DNA of 64,000 nucleotides from an uncultured Bacilli bacterium (GCA_910583745.1 CAJTZC010000008.1:7485-71484); one strand, 5' to 3'. Positions 45,310-54,360 are shown, numbered from the stretch's first letter. The notes: generated by a model from the letters alone, not told the origin. Numbers and translations are program-made.

Positions 45310-47199
45310 TTAGATAGTTGTGAAGTTTGCATCGGCTAATTTTGGCCAACCGGATGCATCTATAATCCATGGTTTTAATTCTTGACTTTTTATAATTATA
45401 TTTATTGTCGATGACATGTAAAAGAACATTGATTTATTGTCGGTAACATTACTAATATCAAAATTACTTAAATTCAACGTCGTCAGGCCACTACATCCAT
45501 AAAACATACAACTCATATTCGTAACCTTACTTGTGTCAAAGTTGCTTATATCCAATGTTGTCAAGTTACTACAATCACCAAACATTCTATACATAGTAAT
45601 TACGTTACTGGTATTAAAGTTGCTTACATTTAAAGTTGTCAAACTACTACAATTATAAAACATATCGTACATATTTGTGCAGTTGCTTGTATCAAAATTA
45701 CTCACATCTAGTGTTTTCAAACTACTACAATTCGCGAATGTCCCTCTCATATCAGTAACCTTGCTCGTATCAAAATGACTTACATCTAATTCAGTTAAAC
45801 TACTACAACCATAAAACATATAGTACATGTTTGTACAGTTACTCGTGTCAAAGTTACTTACATCTAAAACTTTTAATTTGTTACATCGGTTAAATATTCC
45901 ACTCAGGGATGTCACTTTGCTCGTATCAAAGTTGCTGACATTTACAATTTCTAGGTTTATGCATCCTGAAAACATAGAAGACATCGTTACAACATTGTGT
46001 GTATTAAAATTTTCTAATTTTATAATCTTTAAATTAATGCAGCTTCCAAACATATAACCCATATTAGTAACATTACTTGTATCAAAGTTACTTAGATCTA
46101 AAGTTGTCAAACTACTACAACCAGAAAACATACTGTACATAGTAGTAACATTTCCTGTATTAAACGTACTTACATCTAATGTTGTTAAATTATTGCACGC
46201 TCTAAACATCCAATTCATATCCGTAACTTTGCTCGTATTAAAATTGCTTAAGTCTAATTCAGTTAAATTACTACAACCAGAAAACATATAGCTCATAGAA
46301 GTTACTTTACTCGTGTTCAATATATTTAAATTACTGATAGTTTCTAATGAGGTGAAATTGTAGAATAGAAGTGAACTATCTCTATTTGCTACAGTTTCTC
46401 CCTCTGATTGTATATAGGCTATGTACTTGGTTTCATCTTCTGCATCTGGTACTAGATAACTCATCACACTTTCGTTTTGAGCACTAGATATGTCATAGAT
46501 ATAACTCGCGTTCTCTTTTGGATTTAATGTATCTTCAAAAACTATCTTTTTTATATCTGCTCTATGTTGCCATATTTTTTCATTGTAACTGCTTGTAACT
46601 CTCATTAATTCATTAGATATCGATTCAGTTAATTTTTGGTCTGAAGGTACAATCGATAGCTTTATCGAATACTTAGCATTTAGATTCTCGTTTTGGTTAT
46701 AATCTTTATTTAAGAAGGTCACTGTCATTCTGTAGTTTTGTGTAGTTTTACCTTCTATTTCTATACTCTCTTTGATGGCTATATTCGCAGTCTTTACTTC
46801 TCTAAATGGAACAGGTGTCGTATCTATAAGCGCTTTTCCCGTATCGATGTTTTCTATTTTATATATTAGTTCATCATTCTTAAAAGTATTTTGTAAATGT
46901 TTGAAATATAAAGTATAAGTTATTTTGCTCTTAGATTCATTCTTTATTTGGAAGGTTTTTACTATGCTTTCTCCCAGGCTTAAATCTTTATTGATGTTTT
47001 CACAATGAAATTGATTCTCGGCTGCACAGTCTGTATAAGTGAGAATCAATTTATCAGTTGTAACTCCCATCCTTTGAGGGTCATTTATACTCGGCAGAAT
47101 GTTCATTAAAAGATAAGCTGTCGAAGTGGCTATAGTAACGACGATTATTGACACCAAAAGTACGAGAAGTATTTTTTTATTTTTCTTAAATTTTTGCAC
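45310..47199 (-). CDS. BspA/DUF285-type repeat surface protein
   Basis: 629 residues starting at GTG, preceded by GAGGG. An N-terminal membrane/signal segment (KKILLVLLVSIIVVTIATSTAYLL) leads into a TasA-like beta domain of about 170 residues. About 12 tandem repeats of 26 residues (LTTLDVSNFDTSNVTNMYYMFYGCSS) then run from about residue 280 to 590. These DUF285/BspA leucine-rich-type repeats are known from bacterial surface proteins and lipoproteins. No C-terminal sorting signal. The repeats are strongly alike at DNA level, so copy number could change. An adhesin-like role is plausible. Confidence 0.9.
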   Translation of the reverse strand: MQKFKKNKKILLVLLVSIIVVTIATSTAYLLMNILPSINDPQRMGVTTDKLILTYTDCAAENQFHCENINKDLSLGESIVKTFQIKNESKSKITYTLYFKHLQNTFKNDELIYKIENIDTGKALIDTTPVPFREVKTANIAIKESIEIEGKTTQNYRMTVTFLNKDYNQNENLNAKYSIKLSIVPSDQKLTESISNELMRVTSSYNEKIWQHRADIKKIVFEDTLNPKENASYIYDISSAQNESVMSYLVPDAEDETKYIAYIQSEGETVANRDSSLLFYNFTSLETISNLNILNTSKVTSMSYMFSGCSNLTELDLSNFNTSKVTDMNWMFRACNNLTTLDVSTFNTGNVTTMYSMFSGCSSLTTLDLSNFDTSNVTNMGYMFGSCINLKIIKLENFNTHNVVTMSSMFSGCINLEIVNVSNFDTSKVTSLSGIFNRCNKLKVLDVSNFDTSNCTNMYYMFYGCSSLTELDVSHFDTSKVTDMRGTFANCSSLKTLDVSNFDTSNCTNMYDMFYNCSSLTTLNVSNFNTSNVITMYRMFGDCSNLTTLDISNFDTSKVTNMSCMFYGCSGLTTLNLSNFDISNVTDNKSMFFYMSSTINIIIKSQELKPWIIDASGWPKLADANFTTI

Positions 47200-47302
47200 G
47201 TTAAAAGGTCCCTCTTTCTATATATCCGGACCTTGTGTTCTATCCGGACCTTGTGTTCTATCCGGACCTTGTGTTCTATCCGGACCTTTCCTACTCTTAG
47301 AG
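47200..47302 (-). repeat. Leader with tandem 18-bp AGGTCC repeats and RBS hairpin
   Basis: On the plus strand CCGGACCTTGTGTTCTAT repeats with period 18, starting at 47226, 47244 and 47262, with a partial fourth at 47280. On the minus strand this is the 5' leader of the BspA-like gene. Each unit carries AAGGTCC, which is complementary to GGACCTT next to the ribosome binding site (AGAGGGACCTTTT). The broken paralogue has one such pair at 45206-45236. Confidence 0.8.
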
Positions 47303-47330
47303 TTTATACCATCAGGTTCTTTACTGTCAA
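47303..47330 (-). promoter_or_regulatory. Promoter of the BspA-like gene
   Basis: A perfect TTGACA (47325-47330) and TATAAA (47303-47308) on the minus strand with a 16-base spacer. Confidence 0.8.
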
Positions 47331-47390
47331 GCATTTTGTTCAAGATTTACATTGCTTTAGCGAATTATTTTTTTTGCCATTTTTAACTGT

Positions 47391-48950
47391 TTATCCTTGC
47401 AAAACATACGGATTGTCTATAGTGCCGTTTCCTTGGAGTTGATGAACGAGTTCGCTTTTTATATTGATGACGGGTAAAACTCCAACAGTTGAAACACTGA
47501 TTAATCGACTGTAAAGATAATTTTGGATTATAAATGCGAAACCTCCACTTTCTGAAAAATGACTAGGCGTAAAAGTCCATGAAAATTTATTTCGCTTCAA
47601 ATAAAAATTTATTGCTGTATCATAATTATCATAGTTATCATATTTGCCACTTCCTGCTACCATGATTTCATCTGCTGTGATGAGTCCTACTGGGTAAGTC
47701 AAGGCTCCGTTTCCTCCACTTATCTCTTCCACTGTGAATTTATCATTTTCTTGTGGACAAGTTAATTGAGGATTAATATCAGATACTAATCGTGTTCTTC
47801 CTTTAAAGTATGTATTACTATTCCCGTACCCTGTCCCTTTTTTTTCATCGAAACTGCGGTCGTTACAAAAAATCTCATCGGAGACATAATCATGGTACCC
47901 TGTATCCACTATATTGCTTTTGTACCATGCATCCACTGCCACTTTGACGTTTGTACTTGTCTCATTTCTCTGGGCTTCTTCCTTCGAGGTGCTCGGTTCC
48001 CCTTGTTTGCCTCCGAACATCCAACCTGTATATTTTGCATCATCATCATTTGCATTCCACGGTTGATTCGAAAGAGCAAAATCTTTAGTATAAGACTCTG
48101 AATCTGATGTGGAAGCTCCATCGTAAATTATTCTCATGCTACCGTTTCCATTAAATCGGATGATTCTCCACCACATGTCTTGTCCTTCTGCATTTTTACC
48201 AAATTTAACGTAGTTGTTTGAAGCCGCTCCACGATAGTAATAACTCGTCCCATAGTCATCGGGCATACTAAACAGTCCATCTGCAGTTTCATCTGTAGTC
48301 GTCGCGACAGAAAAATCTACTGGATTGTGAGGGTTGATTTTTATATTTAAGCTTTCCAATATGTTTTCAGCAGTCATTTTTTGGCTCTGTTCGAGGGCGA
48401 ACTTTGTTATAAAAATGGCATTTAAATCTGGTGTTTGGTCCACTTCAGCCAAATCTTCTAAAGTCATACTTAATTTATATGTATTTGTACGTCCTGCAGG
48501 AATGAATAAGTAGTTTGCTAGAACTTTCGTTGAAGCGATTTCACTTCTCGGGATATTTTTATTTGCTGTTTTTATTTTTTTAAATGTCGCATTTCCTTCA
48601 TCACTCTTTTCTTCTAAAGTGTAAGTTAATGATTCTGCTAGGTAAGTATTTATTAGATTATCCCAGCTTATCTTCGCATAGGCATCGACTGTTCCCGTGT
48701 TTTCGATGACTAATAGTTTTTCTATTGTATCTCCAAAATTCCAAGTGCCTTCTATGTTTTCGACTGTGTCGTCGTTATCTTTAAATGTTAGAGCTAAATC
48801 GCCAGATGTTAAAACAATTTTTTCTTCTTCTTTTTCTACTGGCACGTTAAAGAAGGCATAACTCACACCAATGATTACTATTACTACTGGAATAATTAAT
48901 CCTAGAAATATTACTTTCTTTTTTAGTTCTTCTTTTTTATTTTCTGTCAT
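47391..48950 (-). CDS. Secreted surface protein, paralogue of the 25-kb protein
   Basis: 519 residues from the chosen start (MTENKKEELKKK) which follows GAGGAG by 8 bases. It has the same plan as the 25,465-27,048 protein: membrane segment ending GVSYAFF, beta domain with SGDLALTFKDNDDTVENIEGTWNFGD, then WWRIIRFNGNGSMRIIYDG, CNDRS, YPVGLITADEIMVAGSG and the terminal LQGNGTIDNPYVLQG. The two are near identical over the beta-domain start and diverge most in the middle and in the last 60 residues, as expected of surface proteins under diversifying selection. No sorting motif. Confidence 0.8.
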   Translation of the reverse strand: MTENKKEELKKKVIFLGLIIPVVIVIIGVSYAFFNVPVEKEEEKIVLTSGDLALTFKDNDDTVENIEGTWNFGDTIEKLLVIENTGTVDAYAKISWDNLINTYLAESLTYTLEEKSDEGNATFKKIKTANKNIPRSEIASTKVLANYLFIPAGRTNTYKLSMTLEDLAEVDQTPDLNAIFITKFALEQSQKMTAENILESLNIKINPHNPVDFSVATTTDETADGLFSMPDDYGTSYYYRGAASNNYVKFGKNAEGQDMWWRIIRFNGNGSMRIIYDGASTSDSESYTKDFALSNQPWNANDDDAKYTGWMFGGKQGEPSTSKEEAQRNETSTNVKVAVDAWYKSNIVDTGYHDYVSDEIFCNDRSFDEKKGTGYGNSNTYFKGRTRLVSDINPQLTCPQENDKFTVEEISGGNGALTYPVGLITADEIMVAGSGKYDNYDNYDTAINFYLKRNKFSWTFTPSHFSESGGFAFIIQNYLYSRLISVSTVGVLPVINIKSELVHQLQGNGTIDNPYVLQG

Positions 48951-48980
48951 GAAAAAAGCTCCTCTTTCCATCTTTTCTGG

Positions 48981-49673
48981 TCATTTCTCATTATTTGTGT
49001 TTTGTTGTATAATATCATTGATGACAAAGCTCGCTATTAAAAGTCCTCCACTCGATGGGACAAAAGCTGAGCTTCCCAAAATAGCCTCGCCAGTGTCAAT
49101 AGGCTGTTCTTCACTTGCAAGGACGACGATTTTATTCGTCTTCTCTCCTTTTAAAAGGCTTCTCATCTTTCTCGCTAATGGGTCGTGGGAAGTCTTATCC
49201 AAAGTCGTCATCTTTAACAGCTCAGGATGTAACTTTCTAGCGGTACCCGTCGATACGACGAGTTTTAAATCTTCATGGAGAGCTCTTTTGGCCAAGGCTA
49301 CTTTTACTTTCACGTCGTCAATCGCATCGATGATGTAGTCGTATTTTTCTAAATTCAAATCTTGTATGGTCTCTTCGGTCAGCTCCTCTTTGATGGCCTC
49401 CACGTGGATATCCTTATTTATATCTTCTAACCTCGCTTTTAGCACATCGACCTTATATAGGCCTATCGTAGAATGTAAGGCGATGATTTGACGGTTTAAA
49501 TTGGTAATGTCGACGACATCTTTATCTACGATAGTCAAACTCTGTATGCCACTTCTCACGAGAGCTTCGATGGCATGACCACCGACTCCACCACAGCCCA
49601 ATACGAGGATTTTTTTCGATTTTATGCATTTCAGTTTATCTTTACCTATCAATTTTTCCAATCTATCGAACAA
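48981..49673 (-). CDS. tcdA: tRNA threonylcarbamoyladenosine dehydratase (TcdA/YrvM)
   Basis: 230 residues, E1-like (ThiF/MoeB family). It forms cyclic t6A37 in ANN-decoding tRNAs. The ATP-binding glycine-rich loop is LGCGGVGGHAIEALVRSG; later motifs are DKDVVDITNLNRQI, DYIIDAIDDVKVKVAL and SSGGLLIASFVINDII. The start is TTG after AAGGAAGTG. A structured RNA ends just upstream. With mtaB it gives the window two t6A-modifying genes. Confidence 0.92.
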   Translation of the reverse strand: MFDRLEKLIGKDKLKCIKSKKILVLGCGGVGGHAIEALVRSGIQSLTIVDKDVVDITNLNRQIIALHSTIGLYKVDVLKARLEDINKDIHVEAIKEELTEETIQDLNLEKYDYIIDAIDDVKVKVALAKRALHEDLKLVVSTGTARKLHPELLKMTTLDKTSHDPLARKMRSLLKGEKTNKIVVLASEEQPIDTGEAILGSSAFVPSSGGLLIASFVINDIIQQNTNNEK

Positions 49674-49692
49674 AATTGGTCACTTCCTTTAT

Positions 49693-49858
49693 AAAAAAAA
49701 TATCCAAAGGGGTGTGATAAAAGCCCGCGCTCGCGCCAGGTGGGTCATCACATGATTTGCTTTAGGAGCCAAGAGTCAATGACTCAAGTATTCGACACCA
49801 CAAATCAATTAGATCCCCAATCATCACTTAGTCGGTTTTATGTAACCCTTCGGATAAT
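49693..49858 (-). ncRNA. ssrS: Structured RNA, probably 6S RNA
   Basis: On the minus strand the 5' sequence TATCCGAAGGG (49856-49846) pairs with CCCTTTGGATA near the 3' end (49701-49711), closing a long rod of about 165 nt, followed by T8. Internal helices include TGATTTG/CAAATCA and GAGTC-ATT-GACTC, and a GC-rich hairpin GCGC-GA-GCGC. This shape (long closed rod, asymmetric middle, T run at the end) fits 6S RNA, which inhibits RNA polymerase. From memory, 6S-1 of Bacillus also neighbours yrvM/tcdA. A cis-acting leader of tcdA is the alternative. Confidence 0.5.
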
Positions 49859-49938
49859 TAAAGTATATCATAGAAAACGACAAAAGTATATCATATTTTA
49901 GAAAGTTTTACTCTATAATTTACTGTGGTGAGTTATTG

Positions 49939-50298
49939 ATGGATAAATTGAAGAAATATTTAAAACCTGTCGTGCTATTTTTGGGGACTTTTGTCTTTTA
50001 CCTTCTTTTATTGCTTTTGCTCAATTATACCGGTGTCATAAAGCTAGGTTCTATCGTAAAAATTAACTTTGTCGTGATTTCGGTGATTACTCTTTTATTA
50101 GGAGTTATAGAGGGAAAAAAGACTTCCAAGAAAGGTTACTTGGAAGGTCTAAAACTCGGCGGCGTCGTCGTAGCGATTCTATTTTTACTGAATCTTCTAT
50201 TCTATAGAACTTTCAACGTCTATATCTTGCTTTACTATCTCGTCATCGTCGTGAGCAGTACCATCGGCAGTATGATAGGTATAAATCTCAAACGTTAG
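49939..50298 (+). CDS. TIGR04086-like four-helix membrane protein
   Basis: 119 residues starting MDKLKKYLKPVV (ATG at 49939 after GGTGAG; a TTG lies one codon before). Four hydrophobic segments with the KKxxKKGYLEGLKLGG loop between segments 2 and 3, as in the TIGR04086/YrzE family of Bacilli, whose role is not known. It is divergent from the 6S-like RNA and convergent, with overlapping stops, with the next gene. Confidence 0.75.
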   Translation: MDKLKKYLKPVVLFLGTFVFYLLLLLLLNYTGVIKLGSIVKINFVVISVITLLLGVIEGKKTSKKGYLEGLKLGGVVVAILFLLNLLFYRTFNVYILLYYLVIVVSSTIGSMIGINLKR

Positions 50299-50912
50299 TT
50301 TTGACAGATATCTTCAGAATAGACATAATCGTAAGTCGTGAAAATGGCTTCTTTTTTGTTTTCGCAGACGACTAAGGAATACTGTGAATTATCGAAATCT
50401 TTTTGTCCTCCGTCATAGTATATTTTGTAACCGACTGTCCCCTCGTTTGGTATCATCAAAGACTGGATTTTCTCCAAAGTCACGAGCCCATTTTGGAAAG
50501 CTTCGTTCAATGTATGCGTGGTTTTATCTTTGGACATCGTCACTTTCACTTCGCTCAAATTGAGTGAATAAAAATCGTATCCATCAAAGCTCAATAACTT
50601 CTGTTTCGGACTCTCATTCGGCGTGGCGACGATTTGGAATTCGTATTTTGGAACCTCTTCTTTTACCAGATTGTAGATGTTTATACCGAAGAGTGCCACT
50701 CCTATGACCATAAACACAATCATCAATATCTCTATCAGCATAAGACCGTTTTTGTGTGCTGTGCCAGCTAAAATCAAAGTAAATATGATGACGAGGAAGA
50801 GCGATATGCACATTCCTATCTGTTCATCTATCACTCCTGTCACAGATACGAGCATCAAGATGACAATGGCCATTGCAAATAGTATCATCGGTATATTTTT
50901 ATTCTTTTTCAT
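50295..50912 (-). CDS. Membrane protein of the pilus operon, unknown
   Basis: 205 residues: three N-terminal membrane segments within the first 85 residues (IPMILFAMAIVILMLVSV; MCISLFLVIIFTLILAG; LMLIEILMIVFMVIGVALFGI), then an extracytoplasmic domain of about 115 residues. It lies 14 bases after the prepilin peptidase gene and is the last gene of the pilC-pilD unit. Function unknown; placement suggests a pilus-related or merely co-transcribed protein. Confidence 0.65.
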   Translation of the reverse strand: MKKNKNIPMILFAMAIVILMLVSVTGVIDEQIGMCISLFLVIIFTLILAGTAHKNGLMLIEILMIVFMVIGVALFGINIYNLVKEEVPKYEFQIVATPNESPKQKLLSFDGYDFYSLNLSEVKVTMSKDKTTHTLNEAFQNGLVTLEKIQSLMIPNEGTVGYKIYYDGGQKDFDNSQYSLVVCENKKEAIFTTYDYVYSEDICQN

Positions 50913-50926
50913 AAGTTAAACCCTTT

Positions 50927-51685
50927 CTAATTGACAAGTAAATTTAAAAATTCTAACATGGGATTTTGTAATAGGAATGTTATGTAGAGTCCCAAGACGA
51001 GGAATGGTCCAAAGGCGAGTTCGTTCGTCTTTTTTGCTAGGGAGATATACAACGCGTATGGTAAAGCACAAGAGGAGCCTATCACTATCGATATTAAGAA
51101 CAGATTGTATGGCAATATCGAACCCATCAGGAAAGCCAATTTGATGTCTCCCCCTCCGAGAGAATCTCGTTTGAAGGCGGCATCTCCTAAGACCTTAACG
51201 ACGACCATTAGCACGAAGGCGAAGACGCCGTATAAGAAGCTTTTGTATATCCCTTTCCACAAACCTAAGTCTAGAAAAATCAAGAGGTAGATGAGTAGCA
51301 TTCCAACGATAATCGTGCTGTCTAGGATGATCATCTCTTTGAAATCGGATAAGAAGACCGATACCATAATCAAGACGATGACAAATCCTAGCAACGTTTT
51401 GTAACTGAAACCGTATACACTGAATGTGAGGACGAACAGGAGTCCTGTAAATATCTCGATGAGCAAGGAATCTATCCCTATTTTGCTCTTGCATTCCCTG
51501 CAGCATCCCTTTTGAATCAGGTACGATACGATGGGAATTAGTTCGTACCATCGAAGGAAATGTCCACACTTCGTACAGTGGCTTCGCGGTTTGACTATCG
51601 ACTCTTCGTTCAACAATCTCGTGACGTATACGTGCATGAAGGATGCGAGGACGGCTCCGAGAATAAATGTAAATATATAGTACAT
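50927..51685 (-). CDS. pilD: Type IV prepilin peptidase
   Basis: 252 residues, polytopic. Cuts prepilin leaders at G^F/M and methylates the new N-terminus. It has the tetracysteine motif (HCTKCGHFLRWYE... GCCRECKSKIG), the catalytic Asp regions DFKEMIILDS and GGGDIKLA, and about eight membrane segments. In Bacillus this enzyme is ComC. It is next to pilC, and its candidate substrates in the window are the 35-kb pilin and the 33-residue peptide at 13.1 kb. Confidence 0.96.
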   Translation of the reverse strand: MYYIFTFILGAVLASFMHVYVTRLLNEESIVKPRSHCTKCGHFLRWYELIPIVSYLIQKGCCRECKSKIGIDSLLIEIFTGLLFVLTFSVYGFSYKTLLGFVIVLIMVSVFLSDFKEMIILDSTIIVGMLLIYLLIFLDLGLWKGIYKSFLYGVFAFVLMVVVKVLGDAAFKRDSLGGGDIKLAFLMGSILPYNLFLISIVIGSSCALPYALYISLAKKTNELAFGPFLVLGLYITFLLQNPMLEFLNLLVN

Positions 51686-51693
51686 AGCTCGAC

Positions 51694-53163
51694 CTATAGG
51701 ATGTTTCCGTAGAGCTCGAACATCGGATAGACGACGGCGATTAAGACGCCTCCGACGACAACGGCTAGGAATATGATGAGAATCGGTTCTATCAGTGCTT
51801 TCAAGGAGTTGACAATTGTCCTATGTTGTTCTTGGTAATAGGCACTGACTTTCGACATCATGGCTGGAAGTTGACCCGTGTTTTCACCAGTAACTAACAT
51901 GTAGTATGCGATGTCTGGGACAGCCCAGTGGTCTTTGAAGGATTCGCTAATTTTTTCTCCTCGCGTAATGTTGTTCATCGTGTCGTACATCAATTCTTTG
52001 TATATCTCATTGCCCGTAATTCTCGATAGGATTTCGATACTTTCTGTGATAAAGACGTCATTTTTCAATAGGGAAGCAAACGTCTTTGTGAATATTGTAA
52101 GCTCGTTGTATATGATAATCTGTCCTAGAATCGGGATGTGCATCATCAAAATCTGTGTCTGTTTTTTAAAGGCTTTGGAGCCTTTATAAGCGAGTACAAT
52201 TAATCCTATCGTTCCTATGATGCCTCCGACGAGGAACCAGATATACTCTCTCAAGAAAGTACTCGTGTTAATGACGAATACTGTGAGAGGGTTTAACTCT
52301 GCTCCGGCTGATGCGTAGATGTTTACGAACTGTGGAACGATATAAATCATGATGAATGCAATGATGACGAGGGAGAAGAGTGCGACGACGGTTGGATAAG
52401 TCATCGCGCTTATCATCTGCTTCTGGGTCGCATTTATCTCTTCGTAATAATGTCCTAAATCTTCGAGAGTCTCATCTAAATTTCCTGCGGCTTCCGCGGC
52501 CTTAATCATATTGATGACGAGAGGTGGAAAAGCGCCGACTTGTTTTTCGAGGGCACTACTGAAAGCCTCACCCATCGTCAAATAGTAGACTATCGATTGG
52601 GTTATCGCGTGTTGCTTTTTGTTTTTCTTGAGCTGTTTACTCAAAATACGCATCGCCTCTGTCAAAGTAATACCTGATTTGATGTATGTCTCTAGCTGTG
52701 AGATGAAGAAGATTAAGTCTTTTACACTCATTCTGCTGTACTTTCCACCGGCTTGTCCATAGACGAAATTGATCACTTTCGATGTCGAGAGAGAGTATAC
52801 GGTAAACCCTTCCCCTGTCAAAAAGGTGTAGATATCCAGTTTGGAAACGCCGATAAAAGTACCGTTTTCGAGTTTGCCTTCTGGACTCATTGCTTTGTAG
52901 AGAAATGTCTGTGGAGTATCGAACCGTTGGTCTTTACCGCTATTTATGCTCTCTAAAAGCTCTTTTCGTAACGCTTCTAGTTTCTTTAGCTGACTTGCAG
53001 GAATCTTTTTGACTTTCTTTTTTCTTTTGTTGTCTTGGGTACCCTTACTCGCTTGAAGCTGAGCAAGCGCGTCTTCAGGACTCGCATTTTTTGTCTCTGT
53101 TTGGCCTGTGAGTGCTGCCTCGATATTCATCGGCTCTTCGTTTTTATTATTCGATGGATTCAT
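51694..53163 (-). CDS. pilC: Type IV pilus/type II secretion inner-membrane platform protein
   Basis: 489 residues with two GspF (T2SSF) domains and three membrane segments (around residues 245, 300 and the C-terminus GGVLIAVVYPMFELYG). The N-terminal extension of about 70 residues is polar. It is the platform for the pilus motor (ComGB/PilC). The start has AAAGGTGTG upstream. Its motor ATPase (PilB/ComGA) is not in this window. Operon with the peptidase gene, 8 bases away. Confidence 0.93.
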   Translation of the reverse strand: MNPSNNKNEEPMNIEAALTGQTETKNASPEDALAQLQASKGTQDNKRKKKVKKIPASQLKKLEALRKELLESINSGKDQRFDTPQTFLYKAMSPEGKLENGTFIGVSKLDIYTFLTGEGFTVYSLSTSKVINFVYGQAGGKYSRMSVKDLIFFISQLETYIKSGITLTEAMRILSKQLKKNKKQHAITQSIVYYLTMGEAFSSALEKQVGAFPPLVINMIKAAEAAGNLDETLEDLGHYYEEINATQKQMISAMTYPTVVALFSLVIIAFIMIYIVPQFVNIYASAGAELNPLTVFVINTSTFLREYIWFLVGGIIGTIGLIVLAYKGSKAFKKQTQILMMHIPILGQIIIYNELTIFTKTFASLLKNDVFITESIEILSRITGNEIYKELMYDTMNNITRGEKISESFKDHWAVPDIAYYMLVTGENTGQLPAMMSKVSAYYQEQHRTIVNSLKALIEPILIIFLAVVVGGVLIAVVYPMFELYGNIL

Positions 53164-53246
53164 ATTCGTTCACACACCTTTTCTATTCTATGTAATTATA
53201 ACATAATTATCGAGTAAGAAAAACCCTTTTTTAATTTTTAAAGAAA

Positions 53247-53263
53247 AAAGAACTGGTCGTTCT
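53247..53263 (-). terminator. Intrinsic terminator of the Nudix gene
   Basis: The stem AGAAC/GTTCT (53259-53263 with 53249-53253) is followed on the minus strand by a T run. Confidence 0.6.
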
Positions 53264-53270
53264 CATTCAT

Positions 53271-53888
53271 TTAAGTTAAAGATATAATTTTTTCTAGTAC
53301 TGTTCCATATTTTGTGATGGCGGTTTCTCCCGGATTGACGAGAAATCTGTCGAAATCTATTGTCTGCACCTCTCTCGAGATTACTCCATCTTTTAAAGAT
53401 ATAACTGTGCCTTCGATGGAACCGCTTTCTTTTTTTAGCAAATCGAGCGTATCTTTTGCATCGAGTTTTACTAGGCCTAAAAGCTCTGTCTCGTCGAATT
53501 TGAACTCTTGCTCATCATCGGCGATTTCAAAGCAGTAGACATTCGCGAAAGCTCTATCTCTAAAGACTGACCCATCCTTCTCTGGACGGTCCATTACAAA
53601 ATGGACTATGTCTATCAAAGTCGCTTTGTCGTAGTCGACTTTGATACCTATCTCCTCTTCGATTTCCCTACCAAATCCCTCTTTGACTGTTTCGCCTGCT
53701 AGGATATGTCCCGACGCCGTCGTATAGAGTTTGCCTTCTTTTTTTCTAATCTGGAAGAAGATAGACCCCTTCGCATCGTATAGGTAACAATGTACTGTCT
53801 TGTGCCAAAGGGCATCTCAATGGACTATCGCTCTATCTTCCGTTCCCAAGTGTTGTCCGTTTTCGTCATAAATGTCTAATTTTTCCAT
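53271..53888 (-). pseudogene. Nudix hydrolase gene with one in-frame TGA
   Basis: A 205-codon reading frame, MEKLDIYDENGQHLGTEDRA..., is open except for TGA at codon 24 (53817-53819), inside AIVH-stop-DALWHKTVH. Related Nudix proteins (YfcD/IPP isomerase-like) have Arg or Lys there, and CGA to TGA is a single change. The Nudix box is complete: GHILAGETVKEGFGREIEEEIGI fits GX5EX7REUXEEXGU. The rest reads through normally to a terminator. It is either a recent pseudogene or a sequencing error; an ATG at 53618 would give only the C-terminal half. Confidence 0.8.
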
Positions 53889-53973
53889 AAAATCAACTCT
53901 TTTCTATGTTTAATCTCTCTCATTATAACACGTTTCGCGCCGTGAGAGTAAAGTTTTTCAAAAAATATTGATT

Positions 53974-54198
53974 CTAAAAGTGAAAAATAGACCTTTTCGG
54001 TCTAAAATAGTAGTTTTCTATCTTTTTTTTGTTGACAAATTGTCTACCTACTAATTCATCATTGGTCCAGTGTAGACAACTATTCCCATTATAGCCAGAT
54101 GTTTCGGACTGCCAAATTTTACATTCTCTTGACTTTGAACAATTTAGACATTTTTTGATTAATGCATCTTCTAGTATTCTGCGTTCTCCCTCTTTCAT
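53974..54198 (-). pseudogene. Truncated duplicate of the zinc-ribbon-like protein at 54.6 kb
   Basis: 74 residues matching the C-terminal end of the 250-residue protein on the other side of tRNA-Arg. Both have the cysteine block CxxCxxxxxC...C followed by W-x-N-[DE]EL[IV]GRQF. Here the frame misses the normal stop and runs through the terminator hairpin (encoding RPKRS) before TAG. It keeps a good promoter and RBS (AGAGGGAGA), so a short peptide may still be made. Confidence 0.65.
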
Positions 54199-54209
54199 TT
54201 ATGGGGATT

Positions 54210-54238
54210 ATTTTATATACTCAAACTGAACTTGTCAA
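54210..54238 (-). promoter_or_regulatory. Promoter of the truncated duplicate
   Basis: TTGACA (54233-54238) and TAAAAT (54210-54215) on the minus strand with a 17-base spacer, about 12 bases before the ATG. The 170 bases between it and the tRNA terminator hold no gene I can support. Confidence 0.7.
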
Positions 54239-54360
54239 TCTTTTTTTGTTTCCACCGCAAACTTGGCATTATAGCCGACTTTGTGCCTGCCACTTTATTG
54301 ACTTAATGGTTTCGGCCTTTTTTTGTTCAAAGAAATTCTGGAATGTCTGTGTGATGAGTC

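Noticed and set aside
47226..47288. Tandem repeats as a CRISPR array
   Set aside because: The 18-bp units are directly adjacent with no unique spacers.
53817..53819. TGA in the Nudix gene as recoded Trp or selenocysteine
   Set aside because: TGA ends other genes here (for example the mini-prepilin), Trp is encoded by TGG, related proteins have Arg/Lys at this site, and no SECIS-like hairpin is obvious.
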